From: Streptomyces sp. 2114.4
GTDB lineage: Bacteria > Actinomycetota > Actinomycetes > Streptomycetales > Streptomycetaceae
DNA length: 64,000 bases
Assembly (NCBI RefSeq): GCF_900187385.1
Contig: NZ_FYEY01000001.1
Span: 7,750,001 to 7,814,000, forward strand
Reading direction: 5' to 3'
The stretch's first letter is position 1, and each line of letters opens with the position of its first letter. The position numbers and the translations under genes were made by a program. Below, in pieces: positions 17,429-26,408 of this stretch. The notes beneath the pieces were generated by a model. It worked only from the letters and a program-made list of their open reading frames with translations. It was not told the DNA's origin and made no database searches.

Positions 17429-19036
17429 TCAGTGGTGGCCGGAGGCCTGTTGCTGGAGGTAGGCGGCGACATCGGCCACGTCGTTGCCGAGGGCCAGGAC
17501 GCCGTTGATGGCGGCGCCGGGGGTCGAGGCGCCGTTCACTCCGGCGAAGAACACATCGAAGTGGCCCCGGCGCGTCTCCAGATAGCCGGCCGCGGTCTCC
17601 GCGCCCACGGCCAGCCGGTCATTGAGGGCGTCACCGCCGGTCGCAGTGCCGGTTTTGGCGAAGACCTTGCCGCGTGACGGGCAGCTGCGGCAGGAATCCG
17701 CCAGGGTCCCGTCGATGCCCAGGACCGGTAGCGAGGTGCGGAAGCGCTGCGCCTCGGAGGTGTGCTGCCAGTACGCCAGCATCTGGGCCAGGGCGCGTGG
17801 TGTGGCCCGGTCGGCCGGGTTGCCGCCGCGGCCGTCGGCGAGCTGCACGGCCTTGCGTGCCACCCGTGCATGGTCCAGGAAGGTGGCCAGTACGGGGAAG
17901 CCGTCCTCGCAGTTGGTGCTTCCCGTACTGGTGGCCATCAGGCAGATCCCGAGGTTCGCCCCGAGGTTGTGGCTCACCTTGAGAATGAGCTTGGCGTACT
18001 CGGCGTAGAGAGGGGAGGTGTACCGGGCCACCGTGGGCACGCCCCGGTAGGACTTCGGCAACTGCCGGACCGGGTTGGGGCCGATCGCCTTCGCGCGGAC
18101 CTCGACCCCGGCCCGTTTCAGTGCCTCGATCAGCGCGGTCCGGCCGAAGGCGTTCGGGTCCTTGATGGCGGACAGCCGGAGGACGGGAGCCGAACCCGCG
18201 GCGATGGTGCCGGACAGGCGGATCCGGGTGCCGTCGGCGGAGCTGCTCACGCTGATGTCGGCCGGTTTGCCCGCCGCGACGGTACGGACGGAGGACGTGA
18301 CGTGGTAGGGCGCGACCTTCGGGCGCCAGTCCAGGCCGGCCGGGGCGCCCGCCTTGGCGCCGGGGGAGGTCAGCAGATCGATGACGTTGTCATTGATGAT
18401 CAGTGGTGTGGGGGTCGGGGCGAGGACCGGATCCGGCCGGAACAGGCGCGCGTCGATGACCACGTCGCCGTCGACCCGGCGGATCCCCGAGCGGCGTACC
18501 TGCCGGGCCAGCTGGTCGATGCCGGCCAGCGGATTCTGCGGGGTGAGGGTGGCCCCCGGGACAGCGTTGGCGTAGGTGTGGTCGACGGTGGTGAAGGCGA
18601 CGGTGCCGTTCTTGCGCGTTCGGCCACCCAGGGTGAGGTCGCCCTGCGCGACCAGGTCCAGGTTGCCCTTGAGCGTGGTGTTGTGGCGCTGCCCGACGGC
18701 GTGGATCGGCGTGCTGAAGCGGTGGTCGCCGCCAAGGGTGTGCCAGGCGCCGCTGACGCTGAACAGTTTGGCCGTTGACCCGGGGATGAAGAACTGGTCG
18801 GCGTCGCGGGACTGCGTCGTTTTGCCGGTCTCCGGGTCCCGCTGGAGCAGCCCCCACCGGGCATACCGGTAATCCGGCTTCCGCATGATCGAAGTGATCC
18901 GCGGATCGAGCGCCTGGGGCGTGGGGGAGGGAGCGACCTGGACGAGTCCGGTGAGGACGACACCGACGGCCAGCAGAACGCCCAGGAGTCTGGCGAGGCG
19001 CCCGTGGGAGGGCCGAGGGGTGACGGAGGGGGACAT
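17429..19036 (-). CDS. dacB: PBP4-type D-alanyl-D-alanine carboxypeptidase/endopeptidase
   Basis: A 535-residue class C penicillin-binding protein (peptidase family S13) exported through an N-terminal signal anchor (residues about 13-35). The three active-site motifs are Ser87-x-x-Lys90 in PGSTAKLF, Ser355-His-Asn in KVSHNLGAN and Lys461-Thr-Gly in FAKTGTATGGD. The large insert between the first two motifs is the DacB-specific domain. It trims or cleaves peptidoglycan cross-links outside the membrane. The ATG at 19036 is preferred; an in-frame ATG sits six bases upstream. It is divergent from the secreted hydrolase gene, so the two share a 255-bp promoter region. Confidence 0.92.
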   Translation of the reverse strand: MSPSVTPRPSHGRLARLLGVLLAVGVVLTGLVQVAPSPTPQALDPRITSIMRKPDYRYARWGLLQRDPETGKTTQSRDADQFFIPGSTAKLFSVSGAWHTLGGDHRFSTPIHAVGQRHNTTLKGNLDLVAQGDLTLGGRTRKNGTVAFTTVDHTYANAVPGATLTPQNPLAGIDQLARQVRRSGIRRVDGDVVIDARLFRPDPVLAPTPTPLIINDNVIDLLTSPGAKAGAPAGLDWRPKVAPYHVTSSVRTVAAGKPADISVSSSADGTRIRLSGTIAAGSAPVLRLSAIKDPNAFGRTALIEALKRAGVEVRAKAIGPNPVRQLPKSYRGVPTVARYTSPLYAEYAKLILKVSHNLGANLGICLMATSTGSTNCEDGFPVLATFLDHARVARKAVQLADGRGGNPADRATPRALAQMLAYWQHTSEAQRFRTSLPVLGIDGTLADSCRSCPSRGKVFAKTGTATGGDALNDRLAVGAETAAGYLETRRGHFDVFFAGVNGASTPGAAINGVLALGNDVADVAAYLQQQASGHH

Positions 19037-19291
19037 GCAGACTCCACCGATGGTGTTGATCTGTCGTGTATCTACCGCTATGTCCCCCTGAAGGTACTGC
19101 TCACCGCCCTCACGGGGCCGCAGGCGTCGGCCGGGGGGCCCCGCGGTCCCCCGGACGCTCCAGCGCACCGGCCCCTCGGGGGTGGTCCTGGTGCCACCCC
19201 GGAAACGGGCACCAGTGTGATCGAAACCGGTCCCCTGACCCCCGAGGATCCCTTTCATGGCAGCGCACCCTGCGCGCCGACGGGAGGATCG

Positions 19292-20959
19292 ATGTCCGCG
19301 TGGAGAAAACCGTGGTGGCCGGTGGCCGCCCTGTCCGGAACGGTGGCCGCCGTGCTGATCTCGGCGGTGCCGCCCACCGCGCCGCCCGCCCGGGCGGCGG
19401 ACCGGACCACCGCGCCGGTACCGGCGCGCTATGCCCACCAGCAGTTGCACTGGCAGCCATGCGCGGCGAAGCCCTCACTGGAGTGCGCGCGCATGACCGT
19501 GCCGCGCGACTGGCACCATCCGGGAACCGGGGCCGACCTCACCATCGGGGTGTCCCGGCACCGTGCGACCGGCCCCGCCCGCCGGCGCGGGGTGCTGATG
19601 ATGGCGGCGGGCGGGCCCGGGGCCTCGGGACTCACCCGGCCCGCTGACTTCGTCGCGCGCTCGCCCTCCGTGGGAGCCGCGTACGACGTGGTCGGCTTTG
19701 ACCAGCGCGGCGTCGGCAGCAGCACGCCCGCGCAATGCCAGACCGACGCCGAGTTCCGGGAGTTCTACGCCCATGACTTCCGCGATCGCTCACCCGCGGC
19801 CCTCCGCGGTGTCCTGGCCCGCTCGCGGCAGCTCGTCGCCGGCTGCCTGCGGCACAGCGGCGATCTGGTCCGCCGGCTGACCACCGACCAGGCCGTGCGC
19901 GACATGGACTTGTTCCGTGCACTGCTGGGCGTGCGCAAGATCTCCTATTACGGCCCCTCGTACGCCACCTGGCTCGGCGCCTACTACGCGACGGAATTCC
20001 CCCAGCGTATCGAGCGCGCGGTGCTGGACAGCAACGAGGACTTCAGCGGCACATGGCAGCACGCCCAAGGCGGTCTGCCGAAAAGCTTCCAGCGACGCTT
20101 CGAGCACGACTTCCTGCCCTGGATCGCACGCTACGACACGACCTACCACTACGGACGCACGGCCGCCGCGGCCAAGGCGAGGTGGGAGGCACGCCGTCGC
20201 GCCCTGCACGAGCGCCCGCTCACCATCGGCACGCTGACGATAGGACCCAATCAGCTCGACAACCTCACGATCCAGAGCATGTACAACGCGCGGCAGTTCC
20301 CGCAGCTGGCGGCCGCACTCAGGGCCCTCGACCACTGGCCGTCCACCACACCGGCCGAGCGCACCCGGGTCGCCAAGCTCTTCGCGAGCTACCTGTCACC
20401 GGGATTCGCCGCCGTGTACTCCTCGGTGACCTGCAACGACACCCCGTGGCGCGGCGACCTCGACTACTGGCTCGACCGCAGCGCGAAGGACGCCGCGGCC
20501 TATCCGCTCGTCGGGGCGCGCGAGCTGGCCTACGCGGCGACCTGCGCGGCCTGGCCGGTCTCCGACGCGCCGCACGTCCACGTCACCGGCCGGGGCCTGC
20601 CCACCACACTGATGCTCAACTCGGTTCGTGACCCTGCCACTTACTACGAGGGCGCACGTGCGGCACACCGTGCGCTGCGCGGTTCGCGGCTGGTCACGGT
20701 GACGGGAGGCGGCGATCACGGCCAGTACCAGAACGGCAATGCGTGCGTGGACGGCATCGTGAACGCCTATCTCCTCGGCGAAACCGCTCCGGACCATGAC
20801 GTGACCTGCGCGGCGGACCCGCTGCCCGTGCCCGCCGGAAGGGTGGCTCCCTCTCACGCCCGGCGGACGAGGAGTTCGGTGTTGCGGTCCGCCGCGGTGC
20901 CCGCCATTTTTTCGTGGACGCCGTCGGTCAGGCCCGCGGCGAGGCCGGGGGCGTTGTAG
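19292..20959 (+). CDS. Secreted alpha/beta hydrolase of the SlpD/SlpE (tripeptidyl aminopeptidase) type
   Basis: A 555-residue exported hydrolase. A signal peptide is followed by WQPCAAKPSLECARMTVPRD, typical of the Streptomyces tripeptidyl-aminopeptidase family. The catalytic triad is visible as Ser in YGPSYATWLG, Asp in LNSVRDPATYYEGA and His in GGDHGQYQNGN; the TAP-like C-terminal domain contains paired cysteines. GGGAGG precedes the ATG by five bases. The last ~40 residues after PVPAGRVA look like random Ser/Arg/Pro-rich read-through and overlap the 3' end of the convergent phosphoesterase gene by about 106 bp, suggesting that an ancestral stop near 20850 was lost. Confidence 0.88.
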   Translation: MSAWRKPWWPVAALSGTVAAVLISAVPPTAPPARAADRTTAPVPARYAHQQLHWQPCAAKPSLECARMTVPRDWHHPGTGADLTIGVSRHRATGPARRRGVLMMAAGGPGASGLTRPADFVARSPSVGAAYDVVGFDQRGVGSSTPAQCQTDAEFREFYAHDFRDRSPAALRGVLARSRQLVAGCLRHSGDLVRRLTTDQAVRDMDLFRALLGVRKISYYGPSYATWLGAYYATEFPQRIERAVLDSNEDFSGTWQHAQGGLPKSFQRRFEHDFLPWIARYDTTYHYGRTAAAAKARWEARRRALHERPLTIGTLTIGPNQLDNLTIQSMYNARQFPQLAAALRALDHWPSTTPAERTRVAKLFASYLSPGFAAVYSSVTCNDTPWRGDLDYWLDRSAKDAAAYPLVGARELAYAATCAAWPVSDAPHVHVTGRGLPTTLMLNSVRDPATYYEGARAAHRALRGSRLVTVTGGGDHGQYQNGNACVDGIVNAYLLGETAPDHDVTCAADPLPVPAGRVAPSHARRTRSSVLRSAAVPAIFSWTPSVRPAARPGAL

Positions 20960-22674
20960 GACAGCTCGCGGTAGAGCGAGGCGAGGCCGACCGATGAGAG
21001 GTCGTCGAAGTCCGTGTGGTGCGGGGCGGCGGATTCGATGAGGGTGGTGAACAGGGACAGCGTCCCGTCGTGGTTGTCCACGAGTTCGATGATCCGCGCG
21101 TGCTGGGGATAGTCGACGTGCGAGGCGGTGTTGACCTCCCAGAAGGAGCGGGCGGCCGTCGGGTGGGCATGCGGCGTGATGTGGTTGATGTGGCTGTGGC
21201 CGTTGATCCATGCCACCACGTTCGGGAACCGGCTCAGCAAGGCGATGACCTCTTCGCCGTCGTGCCGCTTCTCCTCCGAGCGGGCCGCGTCGGGGCGCCG
21301 GGTCATGCTCGGACTGTGGTGATGGCTGAACACCAGGATGTGCGCGTCATCGGCACCCGTGTTGCGCACCAGCCGTCCGTCCTCGTCGTAATGGCGGGCA
21401 CTGTGCGCGGCCAATGTCCGTTCCAGCCACCGCAGTTGCTCGGTGCCCAGGGATCCTTCGTAGTGGCCGCTGCGGTAGGTGGTGTCGATGCTGATGCCGA
21501 TGACACCCTCGGCGATGGTGAAGGAGTAGTACATCCGGTCACCGTCGAGGTGGTTGTCGGTGTAGCCGTGTCCGGCCGGCCCTGCTCCGGCGAAGTCCGG
21601 GTTCAGATGCGCCCGCAGGTACTCGTGGGGTGTGAACATCCGGCGGCGCTCGTCGGCGGTCACGGTGCGGGCACGGGAGGCGTTACGGCGGAGGATGTCC
21701 TTGAGCACGGTGCTCTTGGGGTCGTCGCCGCTGTCCAGTACCTTGCGGAAGGCGGCCACATCGGCATCCGGTACGGAGAACAGCTTGCGCGCCCCGGTGA
21801 TGTACTCCGTCAGCACGGGGTCCTGCGGGGCCAGACAGCCACCCGGCAGATCGTCGTGGTTGCCGGGCGTCGAGTACCAGGGAAGTCGCAGGCCGGGGCT
21901 GACGACCGGGCGCATCGCGGCTTCGAGGTAGCCGGGGATCGCCGGCAGTCCGCGTCTCTTGTCCTGGTCGCGCAGGCCGCTGTCCGGATGCCAGTACAAC
22001 CCGAGGCCGGAGTCCTGTACCCCCTCGTACGAGGTCGGGTCACCGGTGTTGGGCGTGATGCGGCCACCGCTCATGAGGGTCAGGAACCACTCCAGTTCCA
22101 CCATGGAGTGGTTGTCGATGTTGTCGCCCGTGGACATGACGAAGGCCGGCGGCCGGCCGGTGTGCGGCCCCGTGCGGACCGCGTTGGCCTGTTCCACCAG
22201 TGACACCGCACCGGCCACCGACAGCGCCTCCTGCGCCCGCCACGATCCCGGCGATCCGACACGCAGGTACTCGGTGCGCAAGGGGCTCTGGACGTCGGCC
22301 ACATGAAGGTCGGTGAACTGGAGGAAGCACGCCAGAGCGGTCCGCCGGTCCTGGCGTCCGGACGAGGCGGAGGCGAGCTCACCCCGGACGACCAGGGGCC
22401 ATCCGGGACCGGAGGTGATCCGGCGGTAGCCGCCGCTGCCGACGAGGCGGGCCGTGGTGTCGAGGGTGGTGGTGCCGAACGGGGCCGCGCGCCGCCCACC
22501 GGCGTGGCCCGGCGACGTACGGGTGAGGGGCTGTGCGTGTGCGGTGCCCGGGGCACCGCTGCTGCTGCGCCGGCTCGGCAGTGCCCATGCGGCACCGGCT
22601 CCGGCGACGGCGGCACCGGAGCTGAGGAGGAAGCGACGACGGTTGGTGGGGACGTGGGTTTCTATACCGGCCAT
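20854..22674 (-). CDS. Tat-exported metallophosphoesterase (PPA1498/TIGR03767-like)
   Basis: A 606-residue exported phosphoesterase. The N-terminus has a twin-arginine signal (TNRRRFLLSSGAAVAGAGAA), implying folding with metals in the cytoplasm before Tat export. Calcineurin-fold metal motifs are FTDLHVADVQ (D-x-H), MSTGDNIDNHS (GDxxD), YSTPGNHDDLPGG (GNHD) and a late WINGHSHINH (GHxH). Length and motif order match the actinobacterial TIGR03767 family of unknown substrate. The ATG at 22674 has a GGAGGGCC site. Its 3' end collides with the extended tail of the convergent hydrolase gene. Confidence 0.88.
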   Translation of the reverse strand: MAGIETHVPTNRRRFLLSSGAAVAGAGAAWALPSRRSSSGAPGTAHAQPLTRTSPGHAGGRRAAPFGTTTLDTTARLVGSGGYRRITSGPGWPLVVRGELASASSGRQDRRTALACFLQFTDLHVADVQSPLRTEYLRVGSPGSWRAQEALSVAGAVSLVEQANAVRTGPHTGRPPAFVMSTGDNIDNHSMVELEWFLTLMSGGRITPNTGDPTSYEGVQDSGLGLYWHPDSGLRDQDKRRGLPAIPGYLEAAMRPVVSPGLRLPWYSTPGNHDDLPGGCLAPQDPVLTEYITGARKLFSVPDADVAAFRKVLDSGDDPKSTVLKDILRRNASRARTVTADERRRMFTPHEYLRAHLNPDFAGAGPAGHGYTDNHLDGDRMYYSFTIAEGVIGISIDTTYRSGHYEGSLGTEQLRWLERTLAAHSARHYDEDGRLVRNTGADDAHILVFSHHHSPSMTRRPDAARSEEKRHDGEEVIALLSRFPNVVAWINGHSHINHITPHAHPTAARSFWEVNTASHVDYPQHARIIELVDNHDGTLSLFTTLIESAAPHHTDFDDLSSVGLASLYRELSYNAPGLAAGLTDGVHEKMAGTAADRNTELLVRRA

Positions 22675-23172
22675 AAGGCCCTCCGTGCCGTGGCCGGTGT
22701 GCCTGACCACAGCGGTGTCACCAAGCGGAATGTCTCATTCCAGATCCTGGGTGGCGAGCGTGACCAGAACTTGAACGGGCCCGGAACTGGGCACACCCAT
22801 TACCCATCGGCAGGGTCCGCCCCCTCAGTGGCGCCCCCGTAGCGTTCCGGTGGCTCCCCGGTGACGCGCGGGGGCTGTGGCGAGCGCCCATGGCGGAAGA
22901 GGCCATGCGTCGGCCAAGTCGCCCCGGCGCCGCCACGCCGAGGCGCGCGGCGGAATGTTGCCCTTTCCCTCGCTGAACCCCGCCGCGCCATGGGTGAGTT
23001 CCCGGGATGAAGACGGCGTGCCGGTGTGTATCGGCGAGCACATGCACTGCGGCGTGCTGCAGCGCCGCCTCGTTCTTGTCGCCGAGGCAGCCCGGTTCCA
23101 CGCCGGCCGGCTGCTGCACCAGCCCCGGGGCGGGCGGGAGGACCGAAAGAACAGACAGAAGGAATTCTGTGG
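22675..23172. other. Intergenic region, no convincing gene
   Basis: About 500 bp upstream of the phosphoesterase. Open frames exist on both strands but none has family similarity, a ribosome-binding site and a sensible start together. The right end holds the promoter/operator of the ribbon-helix-helix gene. The sequence near 23160 is clearly less GC-rich than its surroundings. Confidence 0.4.
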
Positions 23173-23204
23173 GCTAGCATGCTAGCAATCTAGCGAGCTA
23201 GTAT
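23173..23204 (+). promoter_or_regulatory. Tandem GCTAG palindromes overlapping a promoter
   Basis: GCTAGCATGCTAGC (23173-23186) is a perfect 14-bp palindrome and CTAGC-GA-GCTAG (23190-23201) is a second inverted repeat; their centres are 16 bp apart, about one and a half helical turns. A -10-like TAGTAT lies at 23199-23204, seven bases before the ATG at 23211, and no Shine-Dalgarno sequence is present, so the transcript is probably leaderless. The arrangement fits an autoregulatory operator bound by two dimers of the ribbon-helix-helix protein encoded immediately downstream. Confidence 0.65.
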
Positions 23205-23210
23205 CCGTGT

Positions 23211-23390
23211 ATGGGTGACACGGAAGTCAAACAGTTCAACGTGTATCTGCCGCTGGGGCTGATCAGGCAGGTCAAGCATCACGCGATCGAGAGGGGCATG
23301 TCGCTGTCGGCGCTGGTCGCCGACGCGTTGCGTGCCTACCTCGACGACGCCCATGGACAGCGGGAGCACGCTTCCGGAAAGGAGTCATGA
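23211..23390 (+). CDS. Ribbon-helix-helix (CopG/Arc-type) regulator
   Basis: A 59-residue protein. The N-terminal strand KQFNVYLPLGLIRQVKHHA and the second helix MSLSALVADALRAYLDD reproduce the CopG/Arc ribbon-helix-helix pattern, in which the beta strand of a dimer reads the major groove. It follows tandem GCTAG palindromes, which are its likely operator. The stop (TGA 23388-23390) is one base before the ATG of the VOC gene, so the two are cotranscribed. It could be an antitoxin, but the partner is a VOC-fold protein rather than a recognised toxin, so a small-molecule or stress regulator pair is preferred. Confidence 0.8.
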   Translation: MGDTEVKQFNVYLPLGLIRQVKHHAIERGMSLSALVADALRAYLDDAHGQREHASGKES

Positions 23391-23391
23391 C

Positions 23392-23736
23392 ATGGCAACT
23401 GAAGGTATCGAGGCGGTCTTCGTGGAGACCCGCAACTGGGGGAAGACCGCCGGGTTCTTCCAGGAACTGGGTTACGAGTTGGAGACCTCCGCCGGCGACG
23501 GTTCCGGCGTGTTTCGCAACGGGGAGGGCCCCTATTTCGTCGTGGTTGAGGTCCCTGAGGACCGGGAGCCCGGCGTGCAGGTCGCACTGAAGGTGCCCGA
23601 TGCGGATCTGTTCCGTCCCGGCCCCGCCGTGGAGGTGGCCACCGCGTTCGAGGACACGCACTACGGCACCCGGGAGATGACCGTACGGGACCCCGACGGG
23701 CGGCTGTGGAGTCTGCAGGCCCCCGCCAAGAGCTGA
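23392..23736 (+). CDS. VOC-superfamily (glyoxalase/bleomycin-resistance-like) protein
   Basis: A 114-residue single vicinal-oxygen-chelate protein: FVETRNWGKTAGFFQELGYE forms the first beta-alpha-beta-beta-beta unit, and YGTREMTVRDPDGRLWSLQA the second with its DPDGRLW turn. A Glu in the terminal strand, the usual metal ligand, is replaced (WSLQ), so it may bind a drug or effector without being a metalloenzyme. The GAAAGGAG-like site inside the preceding gene serves its ATG. Translationally coupled to the ribbon-helix-helix regulator. Confidence 0.82.
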   Translation: MATEGIEAVFVETRNWGKTAGFFQELGYELETSAGDGSGVFRNGEGPYFVVVEVPEDREPGVQVALKVPDADLFRPGPAVEVATAFEDTHYGTREMTVRDPDGRLWSLQAPAKS

Positions 23737-24035
23737 CATCCGGCTCGTGCCCGGGTGGGCGGTTCTCCTCGGCCGGCGGTGCCGGCGCCCTGCCCGGCCG
23801 GTCTGCGGCAGTGACGATATTCGCGCCGCTGGGCAGTGGCACGGCGCCGGGCAGGAGAGACGACAGCACGCCGCTGCCTCTCCTGCCCGTGCGCGCGCAC
23901 TGATCGAACCTCACGAGTCGAATTCCGGGGAAAGGTACGGCGGTGCACCGGCCCTCCCAGGGCGGATACCGAAGCTGGCCGGCCGTCGGAAAGCCGGGCC
24001 CTTTTGGGACACCAGAAGCAAAGGACGAAGTTCGC
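23737..24035. other. Intergenic region upstream of the MFS exporter gene
   Basis: About 300 bp without a recognised gene. The only useful element seen is AAAGGACGAAG a little upstream of the exporter ATG, a loosely spaced ribosome-binding site. Confidence 0.4.
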
Positions 24036-25655
24036 ATGAGCAGTAGGTGGCGTGGCAATCCCTGGGCGGTGCTGCTGACGCTCAGCCTGGGATTCTTTAT
24101 GACACTGCTGGACCTGACGGCCGTCAACGTGGCCATCCCCAGCATGGTCGGCGACCTGCATGCGTCGCTGGACGAGGTGTTATGGGTGATCAATATCTAC
24201 ATCCTCGTTCTCGCCGCACTGTTGATCACATTCGGGCGGCTGGGCGATGTGCGCGGGCCGCGCACGATGTTCATCGGGGGCGTCGCGCTGTTCACCGTGG
24301 CGTCCGTGCTGTGCGGCCTGTCGCGGGATCCGGCCCAGCTCATCGCTACCCGGGCGGCGCAGGGGCTGGGGGCGGCAGCGCTGATGCCGCAGACGATGAC
24401 GATCATCATCGGCACCTTCCCGGCGGAGCGCCGGGGAGCCGCGCTCGGTGTCTGGGGCGGTGTCGCGGGCGTGGCCACGATCGCCGGGCCCACTCTCGGC
24501 GGGCTCCTGGTCAGCACGGCGGGCTGGCGGTGGATCTTCTTTGTCAACGTTCCGATCGGCGCGCTCGTCCTCGCGATGGCCGTCACGCTCGTGCCCGGCA
24601 TCCGGCACGGCAGCCGCCGGAAGCTGGACGTGGTGGGCGTCCTGCTCGCCGCGGCAACGCTGGTATGCCTGACCTTCGCACTCACCGAGGGCCAGCGCTA
24701 CGACTGGAACGCCGGGATCTGGGCCCTGCTGGGCGCGGCCGCCCTGCTGCTCGTGCTGTTCCTGCTTCACCAGGCCGCCCGGCAGCGCCGCGAACCGCTG
24801 CTGCCCTTCGTGCTCTTCCGCGACCGCAACTACACGGTCATGAGCTTCGTGTCGGCGACCGTCCAGGTCGGGATGCTGGGCCTGTTCCTGCCGGTGATGA
24901 TCTACCTGCAGTCGGTGCTGCGCTTCAGTGCCCTCACGGCCGGACTGGTGATGGCGCCGGCCATGGTGGTGTCCGCGGTGCTGTCACCCGTCGCGGGCCG
25001 GATGGCGGACCGGATCGGCGGCAAGTACGTCCTGATGGCCGGCCTGACCCTGTTCGCGGCGGGTATGGCCTGGCTCACCTGGGTCACCGATGTCGGCCGC
25101 GCGTGGTGGGAGTTCCAGCCCGCCCTGATCACGGCCGGGGTAGGTATCGGCTGTGTATTCGGCCCGATGGTCACGGTCGCCATGTACCACGTGGAGCCCA
25201 CGATGGCCGGGGCGGCGTCCGGTGTGCTGAACACGATCCGCCAGATCGGCACCGTGATCGGCAGTGCCGCGGTCGGCGCCGTACTGCAGAACCGCCTGTC
25301 TGTCTCGCTGCAGGACGAAGCGGCAAAGCGGGCTGCGGGCCTCCCGGCCGGTGTCCGCCGCCAGTTCCTGGAGGGTTTCCGTAACGCCGCCGAGAGCGGT
25401 CAGGAAGTCGGCGTCGGGCAGAGCGGCGCGGTGGTCCACCTGCCGCAGGGAACGCCGACGGGTCTGGTCCACCACATCGAGCAGGTGACGGCCGCCACGT
25501 TCCAACAGGGGGTCGTGCACGCGATGCGGCCGACCCTGGCACTGCCCATCATCGTGATCACGGTCGGCGCCCTCGCGTGCTTCTTGGTGCGACGCCGACA
25601 GGCCGGCAGCCCGCGCACCGCTCCCAGGCCGGCCGACCTCGGCACGTCGGCCTGA
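24036..25655 (+). CDS. DHA2-family MFS drug exporter with a TTA codon
   Basis: A 539-residue exporter with about 14 predicted helices of the EmrB/QacA (DHA2) type. Motif A GRLGDVRGPRTMFIGG lies between helices 2 and 3, and motif C-like GVWGGVAGVATIAGPTLGG in helix 5. A long soluble loop (about residues 425-490) before the final helix is usual for the family. Codon 49 is TTA (24180-24182), rare in Streptomyces and indicating dependence on the bldA tRNA. It likely exports a hydrophobic drug or metabolite. The MarR gene just downstream on the opposite strand is a candidate regulator, although its own divergent partner is a better target. Confidence 0.9.
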   Translation: MSSRWRGNPWAVLLTLSLGFFMTLLDLTAVNVAIPSMVGDLHASLDEVLWVINIYILVLAALLITFGRLGDVRGPRTMFIGGVALFTVASVLCGLSRDPAQLIATRAAQGLGAAALMPQTMTIIIGTFPAERRGAALGVWGGVAGVATIAGPTLGGLLVSTAGWRWIFFVNVPIGALVLAMAVTLVPGIRHGSRRKLDVVGVLLAAATLVCLTFALTEGQRYDWNAGIWALLGAAALLLVLFLLHQAARQRREPLLPFVLFRDRNYTVMSFVSATVQVGMLGLFLPVMIYLQSVLRFSALTAGLVMAPAMVVSAVLSPVAGRMADRIGGKYVLMAGLTLFAAGMAWLTWVTDVGRAWWEFQPALITAGVGIGCVFGPMVTVAMYHVEPTMAGAASGVLNTIRQIGTVIGSAAVGAVLQNRLSVSLQDEAAKRAAGLPAGVRRQFLEGFRNAAESGQEVGVGQSGAVVHLPQGTPTGLVHHIEQVTAATFQQGVVHAMRPTLALPIIVITVGALACFLVRRRQAGSPRTAPRPADLGTSA

Positions 25656-25724
25656 TAACGGCTGGAGACGACCGCCACGCGCCTGAGGCAATGTCATCTG
25701 GGGCAAGCCCGGGGTGCGCCGGCC

Positions 25725-26234
25725 TCAGGGGTGGCGGCCCTCCAGGCTGATCAGCAACGTGCGCAGCGTGCCATTGAGCGCGCGCTGTTGCTCGGGTGTG
25801 AACGCGGAGAGCAGGGTGCGTTCGGCCTCGGTCTTGGTGGCGAAAACCTGCAGCGCGCGGTCGAGGCCGCTCTCGGTGAGCGTGACGAGAACGCTGCGGC
25901 GGTCGGTGGGGTCGAGCTCTCTGCTGACCCACCCTTTGGCTTCGAGTCGTGATACGCGGTTGGTGACGGCTCCGGTGGTGAGCCGCATCTGTTCCAGCAG
26001 GTCTTTGGCGCTGAGGCGATGGTGTGGTGCCCTGCGCAGACAGGCCAGCAGCTCCAGCTCCCACAACTCGATCCCGTGTTGCGCCAGTTCGCGCTTGAGC
26101 TCGATCTCCATGTGGTGAGCCACCCTCCGCAGGCGGTACACCAGCGCCTTGGATTCCAGGTGGGGCAGGTCGTGCGCGCTGGAGATGACGTCGATCATGC
26201 CGTCGACACGGTCGCGGGGGGAGCTTTCGGTCAC
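25725..26234 (-). CDS. MarR-family transcriptional regulator
   Basis: A 169-residue MarR protein. The winged helix is visible as HHRLSAKDLLEQMRLTTGAV, then the wing DPTDRRSVLVTLTESG (the DxRxxxV/L signature). The N-terminal 30 residues and C-terminal helices form the dimer interface. The start is GTG 26234. It is divergent from a membrane-protein/flavin-monooxygenase operon with an inverted repeat in between, consistent with autoregulation and repression of that operon in response to an aromatic ligand. Confidence 0.88.
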   Translation of the reverse strand: MTESSPRDRVDGMIDVISSAHDLPHLESKALVYRLRRVAHHMEIELKRELAQHGIELWELELLACLRRAPHHRLSAKDLLEQMRLTTGAVTNRVSRLEAKGWVSRELDPTDRRSVLVTLTESGLDRALQVFATKTEAERTLLSAFTPEQQRALNGTLRTLLISLEGRHP

Positions 26235-26274
26235 GCGTGGGAGCCTACCAGCGCGTCACGAAAAGGCGAACGTT

Positions 26275-26298
26275 AATTATCTTCATGTTAAGTTAATT
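26275..26298. promoter_or_regulatory. Candidate MarR operator
   Basis: AATTATCTT (26275-26283) and AAGTTAATT (26290-26298) form a 9-bp inverted repeat with one mismatch and a 6-bp spacer, in an AT-rich island of otherwise GC-rich DNA, 40 bp upstream of the MarR start. AT-rich dyads of this size are typical MarR sites. Confidence 0.55.
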
Positions 26299-26358
26299 GC
26301 GACGTCTACCGCCCGCCGCGTGCCGCCCGCCGCGTATCGAGTGCCGCCTACGGCGCAT

Positions 26359-26390
<32 letters not shown>

Positions 26391-26408
26391 CATCGAAAGG
26401 GAGAAGTC

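Noticed and set aside
22718..23185. ORFs on both strands upstream of the ribbon-helix-helix gene
   Set aside because: Overlapping antisense frames without similarity; cannot decide that either is real.
23211..23736. Classical toxin-antitoxin pair
   Set aside because: The second protein is a VOC-fold protein, not a RelE, PIN, Fic or other recognised toxin; kept as a regulator/effector hypothesis only.
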